Assembly: GCF_024519435.1 (NCBI RefSeq)
Contig: NZ_JALJRZ010000005.1
Coordinates: 1-64,000 of the forward strand
Origin: Terrabacter sp. Ter38
GTDB lineage: Bacteria > Actinomycetota > Actinomycetes > Actinomycetales > Dermatophilaceae
Direction of reading: 5' to 3'
DNA length: 64,000 nt
Below the pieces are notes generated by a model. It was not told the origin of the DNA. It did no database searches and saw only the letters and a list, made by a program, of their open reading frames with translations. This document shows, piece after piece, positions 40,629-50,181 of the stretch (positions are counted from its first letter, which is position 1; the number at the start of each line of letters is the position of its first letter). A program made the position numbers and the translations under genes.

Positions 40629-41045
40629 GGGCACACGGGCAGACGATGCGAAGGGGGCACCCCGTAGGGCGAATCTGCCGGAATGCACCACGGCCGGCGT
40701 CTCTCGCCAAGACTCATGTCCGCCTCGCGATGAGGTAAGAGACAGGGAGTCAAGCCGGCCGACGCCGCCCGACGAGAAGCCATGAGGTCTGGTCGCGCGA
40801 GGTCGACGGCGACGGGAGGTGACAGTGGTGCATGTGACGGATAGCACGCAGATCGCACGACGACGTAGGGGCATGGCGGTCGCGACGCCGTCTTCGAAGG
40901 TCAGGTGCTCGCTTTCGCCCGGGTGTCCGTCGACGGCTTGTCAACAGGCGGTTAGGGGTTCGGGTCCCCTCGCCAGCTCTCCGTGTCCTCTGTCGACATC
41001 GAGGCGGCGGTCAACGGTACTCGAGGCAGGTTCCGAGTCTCCGAC
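40629..41045. other. intergenic stretch without a supported gene
   Basis: Small overlapping frames only, none protein-like. It lies between the end of the glycan operon and the end of the convergent Dcu-like gene, so no promoter is required here. It contains the tRNA T-arm-like sequence at 40954-40970. Confidence 0.5.
40954..40970 (+). other. tRNA T-arm-like sequence, no intact tRNA
   Basis: AGGGG-TTCGGGT-CCCCT forms a 5-bp stem with a 7-nt TTC-type loop, followed by CGCCAGC as a would-be acceptor strand. No matching 5' acceptor strand or good anticodon arm was found upstream. It may be a remnant of a tRNA 3' end such as an old attachment site, or chance. Confidence 0.3.
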
Positions 41046-42479
41046 CTAGAAGAAGATCGCTCCGATCGCCGTGCCGACCGCGACCGTCGTGACGGAGAGG
41101 ATCAGCATCGGCACGAAGTAGCTGTGGTCGACGAGCTTGGTGCCGAGCTTGGTGGTGCCGGACAGGTCGAAGTTGGCGCCGGCGATCTGAGGACCGCCTG
41201 TGGGGAGCGTGTAGACGCCGCCGATGGCGCCCGCCCACATGCCGGTGACGACGCCCACGGGCAGGCCGGCCGCCAGGCCGATCGGGACCATGGTGCGCGT
41301 GGCGGTCGACTGGCTCGTGGTGAGTGCAGCGACGATGAAGACCGAGAGCGCGAAGACGAACCGGTAGTCGTTGACCCAGCCTCCGACGGTGTTGACGATC
41401 GCTTCCTCGTTCGCCGAGATGAAGGTGGCGGTCAGCCAGGCGATGCCGAACAGGGCGATGGCCGACATCATGCCGGCCTTGAACACCGACTGGTCGGGCA
41501 CCGTCTTCACGGAGGGCTTGCCCAGGAAGAGGATTGCGACACCGACGACGAACATCACCATGACGATCGTGGTGGTCATGTCGATCGGCACCGGTCCCTC
41601 GCCCGAGTCGAAGGCCGGGCGCAGGCCTGGGAAGAGGCCCAGGAGGACGATCAGGAGCACCCCGGACAGGAACGCCATGGCTGCGTTGCGGCCCTCCGTG
41701 GTGGCAGTCAGTCGCGCGGACGCCGGCTCCACCGGGGCATCGGCAACCGCGCCGGAGGCGTCCGTCGCGCCTGCGCCGGCTGACAGGGCAACCGCCGGGG
41801 CTGGCGCGCCGGCACTGGCGTGGGCGGGCGCGGCGAGCAGCCCGGCCCGGATCCGCTCCTGCACTTCGGGGTCGTCGGCGAGCTCTGGACCCAGCCGGTT
41901 GACGACGAGTGACGTGACGACGATGCCGACCACGCAGGCGGGGAACGTGATGAGCAGGATCTGGGTGAGGCCCAAGCCGTACGTGGGGGTGTCGGTGAGG
42001 GTCAGCATGGCCGCCATCGCTGCCGAGACCGGGGAGGCGGCCAGAGCGACGCCGGACTGGACGACGCTGACGCTGATCGGGCGGGAGGGACGGATCCCGT
42101 TGCGGTACGACACGTCGTAGATCACCGGTAGGAGGGGATAGAGGATGTTGCTCGTCCCGGCTCCGACCGAGAAGAGGAAGGCCGTCAGCGGCGCGATCAG
42201 GGTGATCTGCTTCGGTCGGCTCTCGATGATCTTCGCGGCGACCAGCACCATCCAGTCGATGCCACCGGCGGCCTGCATCATCGCGGCTGCTGTCACGACG
42301 GCCAGGATGATGGCGATGGCAGCGGCGGGCGGCTCACCGGGCGGCTCACGGAAGACGAAGACGAGGACGAACACGCCGAGGCCGCCCCAGAGCCCGACGC
42401 CGACGCCGCTGACCCGCGTGCCCATGAGGATGCACCCCAGGACGACCAGGGCTTCCAGCACGAAGATGATGCTGTCCAT
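41046..42479 (-). CDS. Dcu-family C4-dicarboxylate transporter (DcuA/DcuB-like)
   Basis: 477 residues, about ten to twelve helices. MGTRVSGVGVGLWGGLGVFVL, MMQAAGGIDWMV and SVVQSGVALAASPVSAAMA match the start and middle of DcuA/DcuB proteins, as do VFKAGM in the second half and GTTKLGTKLVDHSYF near the end. A long Ala/Pro-rich cytoplasmic loop (about 225-260) is larger than usual. Dcu proteins exchange aspartate, fumarate, malate and succinate. Last in a minus-strand group with pyroglutamyl peptidase. Confidence 0.85.
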   Translation of the reverse strand: MDSIIFVLEALVVLGCILMGTRVSGVGVGLWGGLGVFVLVFVFREPPGEPPAAAIAIILAVVTAAAMMQAAGGIDWMVLVAAKIIESRPKQITLIAPLTAFLFSVGAGTSNILYPLLPVIYDVSYRNGIRPSRPISVSVVQSGVALAASPVSAAMAAMLTLTDTPTYGLGLTQILLITFPACVVGIVVTSLVVNRLGPELADDPEVQERIRAGLLAAPAHASAGAPAPAVALSAGAGATDASGAVADAPVEPASARLTATTEGRNAAMAFLSGVLLIVLLGLFPGLRPAFDSGEGPVPIDMTTTIVMVMFVVGVAILFLGKPSVKTVPDQSVFKAGMMSAIALFGIAWLTATFISANEEAIVNTVGGWVNDYRFVFALSVFIVAALTTSQSTATRTMVPIGLAAGLPVGVVTGMWAGAIGGVYTLPTGGPQIAGANFDLSGTTKLGTKLVDHSYFVPMLILSVTTVAVGTAIGAIFF

Positions 42480-42568
42480 GCGTGAACCTGCCTCTCATTA
42501 CGCAGTGCTGGACACGGAACGCCGCCGCGGCGAAGCCCGCGAACCGGCCCCGCGGTGCGGGGCACCGC

Positions 42569-43216
42569 CTAGTGGATGGATCCGCCCACCGTGCGCTCGT
42601 CCGGCTTGCCGGTGTATTCGACGATGGCGCCGATCCCAGCGGCCAGGGCCGTCGTCATGTCGTCGATGCCCATCGAGGGCTGGGGCGGCTGGTTGACGAC
42701 CTGCTGGGGGGAGTAGGGCACGTGGACGAAACCGGCTCGTTTGCCCGAGAACTCGCGGTCGATCATGTAGAGGGCCTGGTACATGATGTGGTTGCAGACG
42801 TAGGTCCCCGCCGTGTTCGAGACCCGACCCGGAATCCCGGCCTGCCGCATCGCCGTCACCATCGCCTTGACGGGCAGCGAGGTGAAGTAGGCGGCCGGAC
42901 CGTCCTCCCGGATCGGGGTGTCGATGGGCTGCTGCCCGTCGTTGTCGGGGATGCGCCCGTCGTCGACGTTGATGGCGACGCGCTCGGGGGTCACCTCGAA
43001 CCGGCCGCCGGCCTGCCCGACGTGGAGCACCACGTCCGGGTCGTGCTCCACGATCGCGTCGCGGACGACATCGGCGGACCGGCCGAACACCACGGGGATC
43101 TGCACCTTGATGACCTCAGCGCCGGAGATCGTGTCGGGCAGGTGGCGGACCGCCTCCCACGACGGGTTGATCGGCTCGCCACCGAACGGCTCGAAGCCTG
43201 TGACCAAGATCTTCAT
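42569..43216 (-). CDS. pcp: pyrrolidone-carboxylate (pyroglutamyl) peptidase I
   Basis: 215 residues, exactly the family length. The catalytic triad Glu78 ([11 protein letters not shown]), Cys141 (TYVCNH) and His165 (FVHVPY) is complete, and TGFEPFGG is at the N-terminus. GGAGG precedes the ATG. This cytoplasmic cysteine peptidase removes N-terminal pyroglutamate from peptides. Its gene lies between the DUF979 and Dcu-like transporter genes, suggesting that the transporters handle pyroglutamate-containing peptides or their products. Confidence 0.95.
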   Translation of the reverse strand: MKILVTGFEPFGGEPINPSWEAVRHLPDTISGAEVIKVQIPVVFGRSADVVRDAIVEHDPDVVLHVGQAGGRFEVTPERVAINVDDGRIPDNDGQQPIDTPIREDGPAAYFTSLPVKAMVTAMRQAGIPGRVSNTAGTYVCNHIMYQALYMIDREFSGKRAGFVHVPYSPQQVVNQPPQPSMGIDDMTTALAAGIGAIVEYTGKPDERTVGGSIH

Positions 43217-43240
43217 GGACGTGCCTCCATCATTTCCTTG

Positions 43241-44173
43241 TCAGAACGCCCAGACGTACATCAGGACGACCTGGATGACGAACAGGATCGCTGCCAGTGG
43301 TGCCTGGGCCTTGATGACCCCGTAGGTGTTCTTCATCTCGAGCAGGCCCACGGGCAGCGCGTTGAAGTTGGCCGCCATGGGAGTGACCAGGGTGCCGCAG
43401 AAGCCCGTGGTCATGGCGATGGCCCCGACGATGACCGGGTTGCCCCCGAGCGCGATGACGAACGGGATCCCGATGCCGGTGGTGATCACGGTGAAGGCGG
43501 CGAACGTGTTGCCCACGATGATGGTGAACACGGCCATCCCGACGCAGTAGGCGATGACGCCGGCGAGCTGGTTGCCTTCGGGCACGATCTTGGCGATGCC
43601 GTTCGCGACGACCTCACCGACGCCCCCGGTGGTGAAGACGACGCCCAGCATCGCGAGGAACTGGGGAAGCATCCCGATCGGGCCGACCTGCTGGATCATC
43701 CGGTCGGACTGCGCCACCACCACCCGGGCCGGTGCCCGGGTCAGCACCCAGGCGATGACCAGCGCGAGGACCGACGCGATGCCGATGGCGACCGAGCCCG
43801 ACTGGTCCCCGAAGGGCGCCCATGTCGAGATCAGCACCGCGATGGCGGCCAGGGAGAGCGCTGGGGCGAACAACCAGTTTCCGAGTCGTCGGGCGTGTGC
43901 TCCCCGGTCCTCGGGTGTGCCTTCGTCGAAGGTACCGGTCTTGACACCACGCGCCAGCGACAACCCGCCGATGGCCAGCACGATGATGCCGGCGACCCGG
44001 TCCGGAAGCACGGCTCCGAAAGCGAACGTGATGCTGAGGAGCAGCCAGAAGGCTGCGGTCGTGACCCGACGAGGGTTCGAGTGGTCGAGGAAGGCACGGA
44101 CGCCGGTGACGGCGAGCATGATGCCGATGAGGACGAAGGTGGCTTCCAGGAGCCCGGGCCCGAGGTCACTCAT
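43241..44173 (-). CDS. DUF979 membrane protein
   Basis: 310 residues with about nine helices, starting at the ATG at 44173 inside the end of the DUF969 gene (8-nt overlap). The C-terminal TGFCGTLVTPMAANFNALPVGLLEMKNTYGVIKAQAP is characteristic of DUF979. DUF969 and DUF979 genes occur as a pair, commonly with pyroglutamyl peptidase; both look like halves of one transporter of the ion-transporter superfamily. Confidence 0.88.
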   Translation of the reverse strand: MSDLGPGLLEATFVLIGIMLAVTGVRAFLDHSNPRRVTTAAFWLLLSITFAFGAVLPDRVAGIIVLAIGGLSLARGVKTGTFDEGTPEDRGAHARRLGNWLFAPALSLAAIAVLISTWAPFGDQSGSVAIGIASVLALVIAWVLTRAPARVVVAQSDRMIQQVGPIGMLPQFLAMLGVVFTTGGVGEVVANGIAKIVPEGNQLAGVIAYCVGMAVFTIIVGNTFAAFTVITTGIGIPFVIALGGNPVIVGAIAMTTGFCGTLVTPMAANFNALPVGLLEMKNTYGVIKAQAPLAAILFVIQVVLMYVWAF

Positions 44174-44867
44174 CGCCGGCCACCTCGCTGTCCTGCGCAA
44201 CCGCGGCGTGTTTGGTCAACCGGCGGTCGATGTTCCAGAAGTGGACGGCCGCGACGATGGCGGCGATCACGATCATGGGCAAGGACGCGGCCGCGATGAG
44301 CTCCGGCGTCACGTCGTAACCGGCCTCCTTCAACGTGGCGACGATGAGCAGGACCCCGGAGGCTGCGACGAAGCCGTTCTGGCCGAAGAAGTTGCCGATG
44401 TTCTCCGAGAGGGCGCTCTCCGCCTTGACCAGCTCCGCCTCGGACTCGGAGTCCGCGCCACGGCTCTTCGCCGCGGCGGAGCTCATCGGATGCACGATCG
44501 GACGGACGAACTGCACCATTCCACTGATGCGGATCCCGAAGATGCCCGTCAGCTGGCGGATGACCGTGTAGATCGTCAGGAACCTGCCAGGGGTGAGCGC
44601 GTGCAGCTTGCTGATGAGAGTGACGGCTTGTTCCTTGAGTCCGTAGCGCTCCGAGAGAGCGATCATCGGGAGCGTCAGCAGGAACAACGACACCGAACGG
44701 TTGTCCACGAACGCCTTGCCGAGCAGGTCCAGGAACGCCAGGAAGGACTCACCGGCCGCCAGCATCGTCACCAGAGCAGCGGCGATGACGACGGCGATGA
44801 CGTCCAGCTTGAGCAGAAACCCGACGACGATGACCAACACGCCGACCAACACGAACCAATCCGGCAT
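44166..44867 (-). CDS. DUF969 membrane protein
   Basis: 233 residues from the ATG at 44867 with AGGAGGG upstream. Five to six helices. The loop TPGRFLTIYTVIRQLTGIFGIRISGMVQFVRPIVHPM followed by SENIGNFFGQNGFVAASG is the DUF969 signature. First gene of the operon DUF969-DUF979-pcp-Dcu. Probably forms a transporter with the DUF979 protein. Confidence 0.88.
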   Translation of the reverse strand: MPDWFVLVGVLVIVVGFLLKLDVIAVVIAAALVTMLAAGESFLAFLDLLGKAFVDNRSVSLFLLTLPMIALSERYGLKEQAVTLISKLHALTPGRFLTIYTVIRQLTGIFGIRISGMVQFVRPIVHPMSSAAAKSRGADSESEAELVKAESALSENIGNFFGQNGFVAASGVLLIVATLKEAGYDVTPELIAAASLPMIVIAAIVAAVHFWNIDRRLTKHAAVAQDSEVAGDE

Positions 44868-45281
44868 TGCGACCCTCCTGATCGACTGACCTGCCCGGGC
44901 GCGAGGACGCTCTGGGAAGCACGTGTCTCGCACGACCAACGTGACACCGCCCGACGGACCCGTACTCACCCTCCTAGGATGAGAAGCCGTCTCGGTCTCG
45001 TGGAGTGTGGCGCCGACGGGGGCATGGCGGGCTTGCAAGAGGGTGGCCGGATCATCCATCGTGTGTGGTGCCTCGACGAGCGCTCAGGCAGCGCTCGACT
45101 GCAGCACCGCTGCCATCAGGGTCGGCGCGAAAGTGACTGGACCGCAGAACTTTTCGCAACCTCCACTCCCACCTCGATGGGGCCGCCAGAGCGCCCCCGA
45201 AGCCGAGCAGATGGCATCCTGACGCCTTGAGCGGCCGGCCCGCACCGACGTCACCACATGGGCGGCTGTCCGTGCCTCTCG
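44868..45281. other. intergenic stretch, likely promoter of the DUF969 operon
   Basis: No coding frame is convincing. The minus-strand operon starting at 44867 must be transcribed from here. A hairpin at 45077-45097 may end transcription from the gene at 45282-45983. Confidence 0.45.
45077..45097. repeat. 8-bp inverted repeat, possible terminator
   Basis: CGAGCGCT (45077-45084) and AGCGCTCG (45090-45097) form an 8-bp stem with a 5-nt loop, downstream of the minus-strand membrane protein gene and upstream of the DUF969 operon. Confidence 0.35.
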
Positions 45282-45983
45282 CTACGCCGGCGACGCTCGG
45301 AAGGACGAGACGAGGAGGTGCAGGCTGAGGAGCAGGACCCACAACGGGAAGAGCAGGACGGCCCAGATCGTCCGCGGCGGCGCGAGGAGCAGGACCGGCG
45401 CGACCACGAACCCCACGGCGACCAGCCACCGCGGCACGATGCCGGTGCGCCGACCGAGGTTGGTGACCACCATGGTGAAGACCGCTGCCATGCGGATGCC
45501 GAAGGTCGTGAGGAGGGCCGAGCTCACCGCTCCCACCTGCCGGATGTACTCCGGCGACACGCTGTCCGGTCCGTTGTACAGGGCCAGCAACGCTCCGACG
45601 TCTGCAGAGGCTGCGAACAGCATGGCGACGAACAGCAGCCCCGACCCGAGGAAGGCCGTGGCGAAGAGCTTGTCCTCCTGGTGCCCGAGACGCGAACGGA
45701 TCACCCCGATGAACCACAGGAAGGCGATGCCCGCGTAGGGGGTGAGCTGCATCGCCAGCGCCACCCGGTCGCGGCGGTCGGCATCGGTGATCCACGACGA
45801 ACGACTGCCGGTGCCGGGGAGCGCCAGGTACATCAGGATGATGACGGCCCCCAGGAGCACGGCGAAGGCGATCCCGGCGATGGCCGCGGCTCTCGGCGTA
45901 CGGATCTCGTCGAGCACCCTCCCTCGCGGGCCTGGCTCCGCTGGTGACTCGTCCGGACCGCTCTGATCTCCAGGCATGTTCAT
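45282..45983 (-). CDS. membrane protein, unknown function
   Basis: 233 residues with six helices after a Pro/Glu-rich cytoplasmic N-terminus of about 30 residues. Helices lie near 32-52, 78-94, 107-125, 149-170 and 180-225. LAMQLTPYAGIAFLWFIGVIRSRLGHQEDKLFATAFLGSGLLF resembles conserved actinobacterial hypothetical membrane proteins. Divergent from the asparaginase gene. Confidence 0.75.
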   Translation of the reverse strand: MNMPGDQSGPDESPAEPGPRGRVLDEIRTPRAAAIAGIAFAVLLGAVIILMYLALPGTGSRSSWITDADRRDRVALAMQLTPYAGIAFLWFIGVIRSRLGHQEDKLFATAFLGSGLLFVAMLFAASADVGALLALYNGPDSVSPEYIRQVGAVSSALLTTFGIRMAAVFTMVVTNLGRRTGIVPRWLVAVGFVVAPVLLLAPPRTIWAVLLFPLWVLLLSLHLLVSSFRASPA

Positions 45984-46216
45984 GCTCCAGTTGTAGCGCC
46001 CACGGACCTCGTCGGGTCAGATCGCGGGAGACTGCCGCCCGTCTGACGGCCGGCTCGACGTCAGGACCGATCCGCCGAGGCGCCCTGACAGCAGGTCGTT
46101 CTGGACAGGGCGGGCGTCGAGTGTCACGGTGAGCTGCGCACGCTGCCGGGACGGGTGGCGGGACGCGTGGGCTCACCGCGAGTTCGCGGTGCCACGTCCG
46201 ACGGAGGGAGATGCGT

Positions 46217-47245
46217 GTGAGCGACAGCGTGTTCGTGCTTCACACGGGCGGGACCATCGGGATGGTCGACACTCCCGACGGCTACGCGCCGGTGGCCGGA
46301 GCGCTGGCTCCGTACGTCGACTGGATCGTCGAGAACTCGAGGGGCGAGCTGCCGCCGATCGTCTTCGAGGAGCTGGACCCGCCGATCGACTCCGCCAACG
46401 CGACACCCCACGACTGGTGTGCGATCGCGCGCGTCCTGCACGAGCACCGCAGCCAACACCGTGGTTTCGTCGTCCTGCACGGGACGGACACGATGGCCTA
46501 CACGGCGTCGGCGCTCTCGTTCCTGCTCCCGTCGTTCGGCAAGCCCGTCATCGTCACCGGCTCGCAGATCCCGGTCGCCCGCACCCGCAGCGACGGGCGG
46601 CAGAACCTCATCGGGGCCCTGCAGGTGGCGGCGCGGTCGGACGTCCCCGAGTCCACCCTGCTCTTCGGGGAGGTCCTGCTCAGGGGCAACCGGGCGACGA
46701 AGGTCGACGCCTCGGGCCTCGACGCCTTCGACTCGCCACGCTTTCCGCCGCTTGCCTCGATCGGTATCGACATCGACGTCCGGCACTCGCTGCTCCGCCC
46801 CCCTGACGGGGAGCCTCAGCTCAGAGCCGGTCGACTGGGAGAGGTGGCAGCGGTCCGTCTCTTTCCCGGGTTCTCGGCCTCCATCCTCGCGAACCTGTGC
46901 CGACCGCCGCTGCAGGGCCTCGTCATCGAGGCCTACGGGGCAGGCAACGGGCCCTCGAACGACGAGGATTTCATGGCCGTCGTCGAGACCGCCACGGCCC
47001 AGGGCATCGTCGTGGTCGTCGTCACGCAGTGCGTGCGTGGGTCGGTGCAGCCGGGTGCGTATGCGACAGGGTCGGCCCTGATGCGGGCGGGCGCCGTGCC
47101 CGGATACGACATGACGTCCGAGGCGGCGCTCACCAAGCTCGCGGTCCTGCTCGGCCAGGGCCTCGACCCGGCCGGGGTATCCGAGTTGATGCAACGTGAC
47201 CTTGCCGGCGAGCTGACGAGAAGGGACGTCGCCGGGGCGACCTGA
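46217..47245 (+). CDS. ansA: L-asparaginase
   Basis: 342 residues from the GTG at 46217, preferred because GGAGGG (46203-46208) lies 8 nt upstream; the ATG at 46211 would leave only 2 nt. The two catalytic threonine motifs are intact: HTGGTIG (Thr13) and VLHGTDTMAYTASALSF. The mid-region VTGSQIPVARTRSDGRQNL is typical of cytoplasmic type I enzymes. No signal peptide. Hydrolyses asparagine to aspartate and ammonia; aspartate is a Dcu substrate. Confidence 0.92.
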   Translation: MSDSVFVLHTGGTIGMVDTPDGYAPVAGALAPYVDWIVENSRGELPPIVFEELDPPIDSANATPHDWCAIARVLHEHRSQHRGFVVLHGTDTMAYTASALSFLLPSFGKPVIVTGSQIPVARTRSDGRQNLIGALQVAARSDVPESTLLFGEVLLRGNRATKVDASGLDAFDSPRFPPLASIGIDIDVRHSLLRPPDGEPQLRAGRLGEVAAVRLFPGFSASILANLCRPPLQGLVIEAYGAGNGPSNDEDFMAVVETATAQGIVVVVVTQCVRGSVQPGAYATGSALMRAGAVPGYDMTSEAALTKLAVLLGQGLDPAGVSELMQRDLAGELTRRDVAGAT

Positions 47246-47309
47246 CCCCGGCCCCGCCCGGCCCGAGACCACGCCCGTCGCCGGGCAGCGGCGCGCTGTG
47301 TGCAGGCGC

Positions 47310-50093
47310 TCAGGCGGGGGGCGTCGTCCGGGCGCGGGTCGGCGCGACCGCCGCCCCGGGATCGAGTGGTCCTGCAGGCTCGAGCCGGCGCCTCCTGACC
47401 AGCTTGCCGAGCTCCACGACCGTGGGGAGCGCGGCCGCCAGGGCTGCGCACGCGAGCCACTCGCGCGGCGTGAGCGGGGTGGTGAGGAGTCCCTGCTGCA
47501 ACGTCGGGAGCTGGGTCGCCAGCAGCAGCATCCCGGCCGTGACGAGGGCGATCGCCAGCGCCTTGAGGACCGGTGGAGTGAGCCCGGTGGTGGGGTCGCG
47601 CCGGTTGACCACGGCGTTCAACGCCGTCGCCAGGCCCATGACCACGAACGTCATCGTCATCGACACGGACGCGCGCGTGGGGCTCGGCTCGTCGGGGCCC
47701 AGGACGAGGGGGACGAACGCGGCGACGAACAGCACCAGTGCGTAGACCACCCACATGACGACGGCCCGGCGGTTCGTGATCGGGACGGCGGGATCGCGGG
47801 GCGGGCGGTGCATGACGTCGGGGTCGCCGGGATCGACGGCGATGACGATGACACCGACGGCGGTGGCGAAGAACAGCAGGTAGAGCACCATGGTCGGGGT
47901 CATCGCGACGCCCTGGTTGACGTTGAACACGGTCGCGGCGAGGAAGAGGAACACGAGCGAGAGCAACTGCGTCATCTGGTAGCGCACGTACGAGACGACC
48001 TTGTCGTAGACCCGCCTCCCGATCTCGACCGCATGGACGAGCGTCCCGAAGTTGTCGTCGGTGAGGACCATGCGTGCGGCCTGCTTGGTCACCTCGCTCC
48101 CGCTTCCCATCGCGACGCCGATGTCGGCCTGCTTGAGGGCGGCCGCGTCGTTGACGGCGTCGCCGGTCATCGCGACGATCATCCCCTCCTCCTGCATCGC
48201 CCTCGCCAGTCGGAGCTTGTCCTCCGGTGTCACGCGGCCGAACACGTGCAGCTCCGGCAGCCGTCGCTTGAGCTCCTCGTCGCTGAGCGCCTGGAGCTCC
48301 GTCCCGCTGATGGCGCCGGCCCCCAGCCCCAGCTCCTGGCCGATCGCCTGCGCGGTCACGGCGTGGTCGCCGGTGATCATCCGCACGTCGATCCCCGCTG
48401 TCAATGCCGTCGCGACAGCGCTTCTCGCCTCGCTGCGCAGAGGGTCGATGATGCCCGCCAGGCCGACGAAGGAGAGGCCCTGCGTGAGGGACATGGGATC
48501 GTCGGTCATGGTCGCCAGCTCGTCGTCGGCGACGAGGCGTGCCGCGAACGCGAGCACCCGCAGTCCCTTGGCTCCCATCCGCTCGTTCGCCTCGTCGATG
48601 CCGTCGTTCGCGTGCTCGATCGGCGCCTGCGAGCCACTGAGGGGACCGCCGGCCATGGTGCACCGGGCGATGACGACGTCAGGGGCGCCCTTGACCAGCT
48701 CGATCACGTGCTCGCCGCCGTCGATCGTCACGCGATGGAACGTGGCCATGAACTTGTACTCGGAGTCGAAGGGCACCTCGGCGAGGCGCGCAAAGGTGCG
48801 GCGGGTCTCCTCTGCGTCGATGCCGAGCTTGGCGGCGAGCACCACGAGCGCCGCCTCGGTGGGGTCTCCGATCACCGAGCCGTCGTCGCCGACCAGGGCG
48901 TCGCTGGCGAGGCACAGTCCCAGTCCGAGCCGGGTGAAGTCCGGCACAGGTGTGCCCGCGACGGCCCGGATCGCTCCGGTCTTGGCATAGCCCTCCCCGT
49001 CGACCGTGAACCAGGAGCCACTCGCGTAGAGGACGGACACCATCATCTCGTTCAGGGTCAGCGTGCCCGTCTTGTCGGTGTTGATCGCGCTCGTCGACCC
49101 GAGGGTCTCGACGTCGGTGAGGTTCTTCACGACAGCCTTGGACGCAGCGAGCTGCTTGGCACCGAGCGACAGCAGACCGGAGACGAACGCCGGCATGCCG
49201 GTAGGAATCGCCGAGACGGCCATCGCCGTTCCCAGGAGCAGAAGGTCCTTGCCCGGCGTCCCGCGGACGAGACCGACAACGACGATGACGGCGACCGCTC
49301 CCCAGGCGATGAGGCCCAGCACCTTGGTGAGGGCGTCCAGCTCCTTCTGCAGCGGCGAACGCGTGCGGGTGACCGAGGTGAGCATCGTCGCGATCTGGCC
49401 CATCTGCGTCTGCATCCCGGTGGCTGTGACCACGATCGCGCCGGTCCCCCGGGTGACGGACGTGTTCTGGAAGAGCATGTTGGTCCGGTCACCGAGCGCC
49501 ACGTCTCCGGACGCCAGCGTGGTGTGGTCCTTCGCGATCGGGGCGCTCTCTCCCGTGAGGGCTGCTTCCTGGGCCTCGAGGGTGGCGGACCTGACGATGC
49601 GCCCGTCCGCCGGGACGATGTCACCCGCCTCGAGCTGCACGAGGTCGCCCGGCACGATCTCGGTGGCGGGGACCAGGGCGACGGAGCCGTCACGGACGAC
49701 CCGGGCCTGAGGGACCTGCATCTTCGCGAGGGCGTCGACGCTGGCCCGAGCTGTCAGCTCCTGGCGGGTGCCGAGCACGACGTTGAGCACGATGAGCAAC
49801 CCGACCAGCACCCCGGTCGAGACCTGTCCGATCGCGAGGCTGACGACCACGACGGCCACGAGCATGATGTTCATCGGGTCGCGGAGCTGGGACGCCGCGA
49901 TGGCCCAGCCGGAGGGCGGCCGTTCTGCCGCTATCTTGTTGGGGCCGTGGGCCGAGCGGCGCCTCGCTGCTTCGGCGCTGCTCAGACCGGAGACGACATC
50001 GGTGCCGGCGGCCGCCACGACCTCGTCGGCACTCATGGCAAATGGTGGGGTCGCGATGTCCGCAGTCGACGCCGGCGTGCCGCTCTCGCTCAT
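47310..50093 (-). CDS. P-type cation-transporting ATPase (P2-like)
   Basis: 927 residues. N-terminal cation-ATPase domain (VSGLSSAEAARRRSAHGPNKI), actuator motif LTGESAP, phosphorylation site DKTGTLT with Asp340, KGAPDVVIARC nucleotide-binding motif, and the hinge MTGDAVNDAAALKQADIGVAMG. C-terminal cluster of six helices. Resembles Ca2+/cation ATPases of the CtpF/PMA-like group; the transported ion is not certain. GGGGGAC precedes the ATG. Convergent with the asparaginase gene. Confidence 0.93.
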   Translation of the reverse strand: MSESGTPASTADIATPPFAMSADEVVAAAGTDVVSGLSSAEAARRRSAHGPNKIAAERPPSGWAIAASQLRDPMNIMLVAVVVVSLAIGQVSTGVLVGLLIVLNVVLGTRQELTARASVDALAKMQVPQARVVRDGSVALVPATEIVPGDLVQLEAGDIVPADGRIVRSATLEAQEAALTGESAPIAKDHTTLASGDVALGDRTNMLFQNTSVTRGTGAIVVTATGMQTQMGQIATMLTSVTRTRSPLQKELDALTKVLGLIAWGAVAVIVVVGLVRGTPGKDLLLLGTAMAVSAIPTGMPAFVSGLLSLGAKQLAASKAVVKNLTDVETLGSTSAINTDKTGTLTLNEMMVSVLYASGSWFTVDGEGYAKTGAIRAVAGTPVPDFTRLGLGLCLASDALVGDDGSVIGDPTEAALVVLAAKLGIDAEETRRTFARLAEVPFDSEYKFMATFHRVTIDGGEHVIELVKGAPDVVIARCTMAGGPLSGSQAPIEHANDGIDEANERMGAKGLRVLAFAARLVADDELATMTDDPMSLTQGLSFVGLAGIIDPLRSEARSAVATALTAGIDVRMITGDHAVTAQAIGQELGLGAGAISGTELQALSDEELKRRLPELHVFGRVTPEDKLRLARAMQEEGMIVAMTGDAVNDAAALKQADIGVAMGSGSEVTKQAARMVLTDDNFGTLVHAVEIGRRVYDKVVSYVRYQMTQLLSLVFLFLAATVFNVNQGVAMTPTMVLYLLFFATAVGVIVIAVDPGDPDVMHRPPRDPAVPITNRRAVVMWVVYALVLFVAAFVPLVLGPDEPSPTRASVSMTMTFVVMGLATALNAVVNRRDPTTGLTPPVLKALAIALVTAGMLLLATQLPTLQQGLLTTPLTPREWLACAALAAALPTVVELGKLVRRRRLEPAGPLDPGAAVAPTRARTTPPA

Positions 50094-50181
50094 CGGTGGT
50101 CCCCCTCAGCTCCGGGTGCCTCAACCTCAGCATCTGTCACGCTAGTGCCAACCAACCCCTGCGTGGCTGGTCGGCGGCGTC

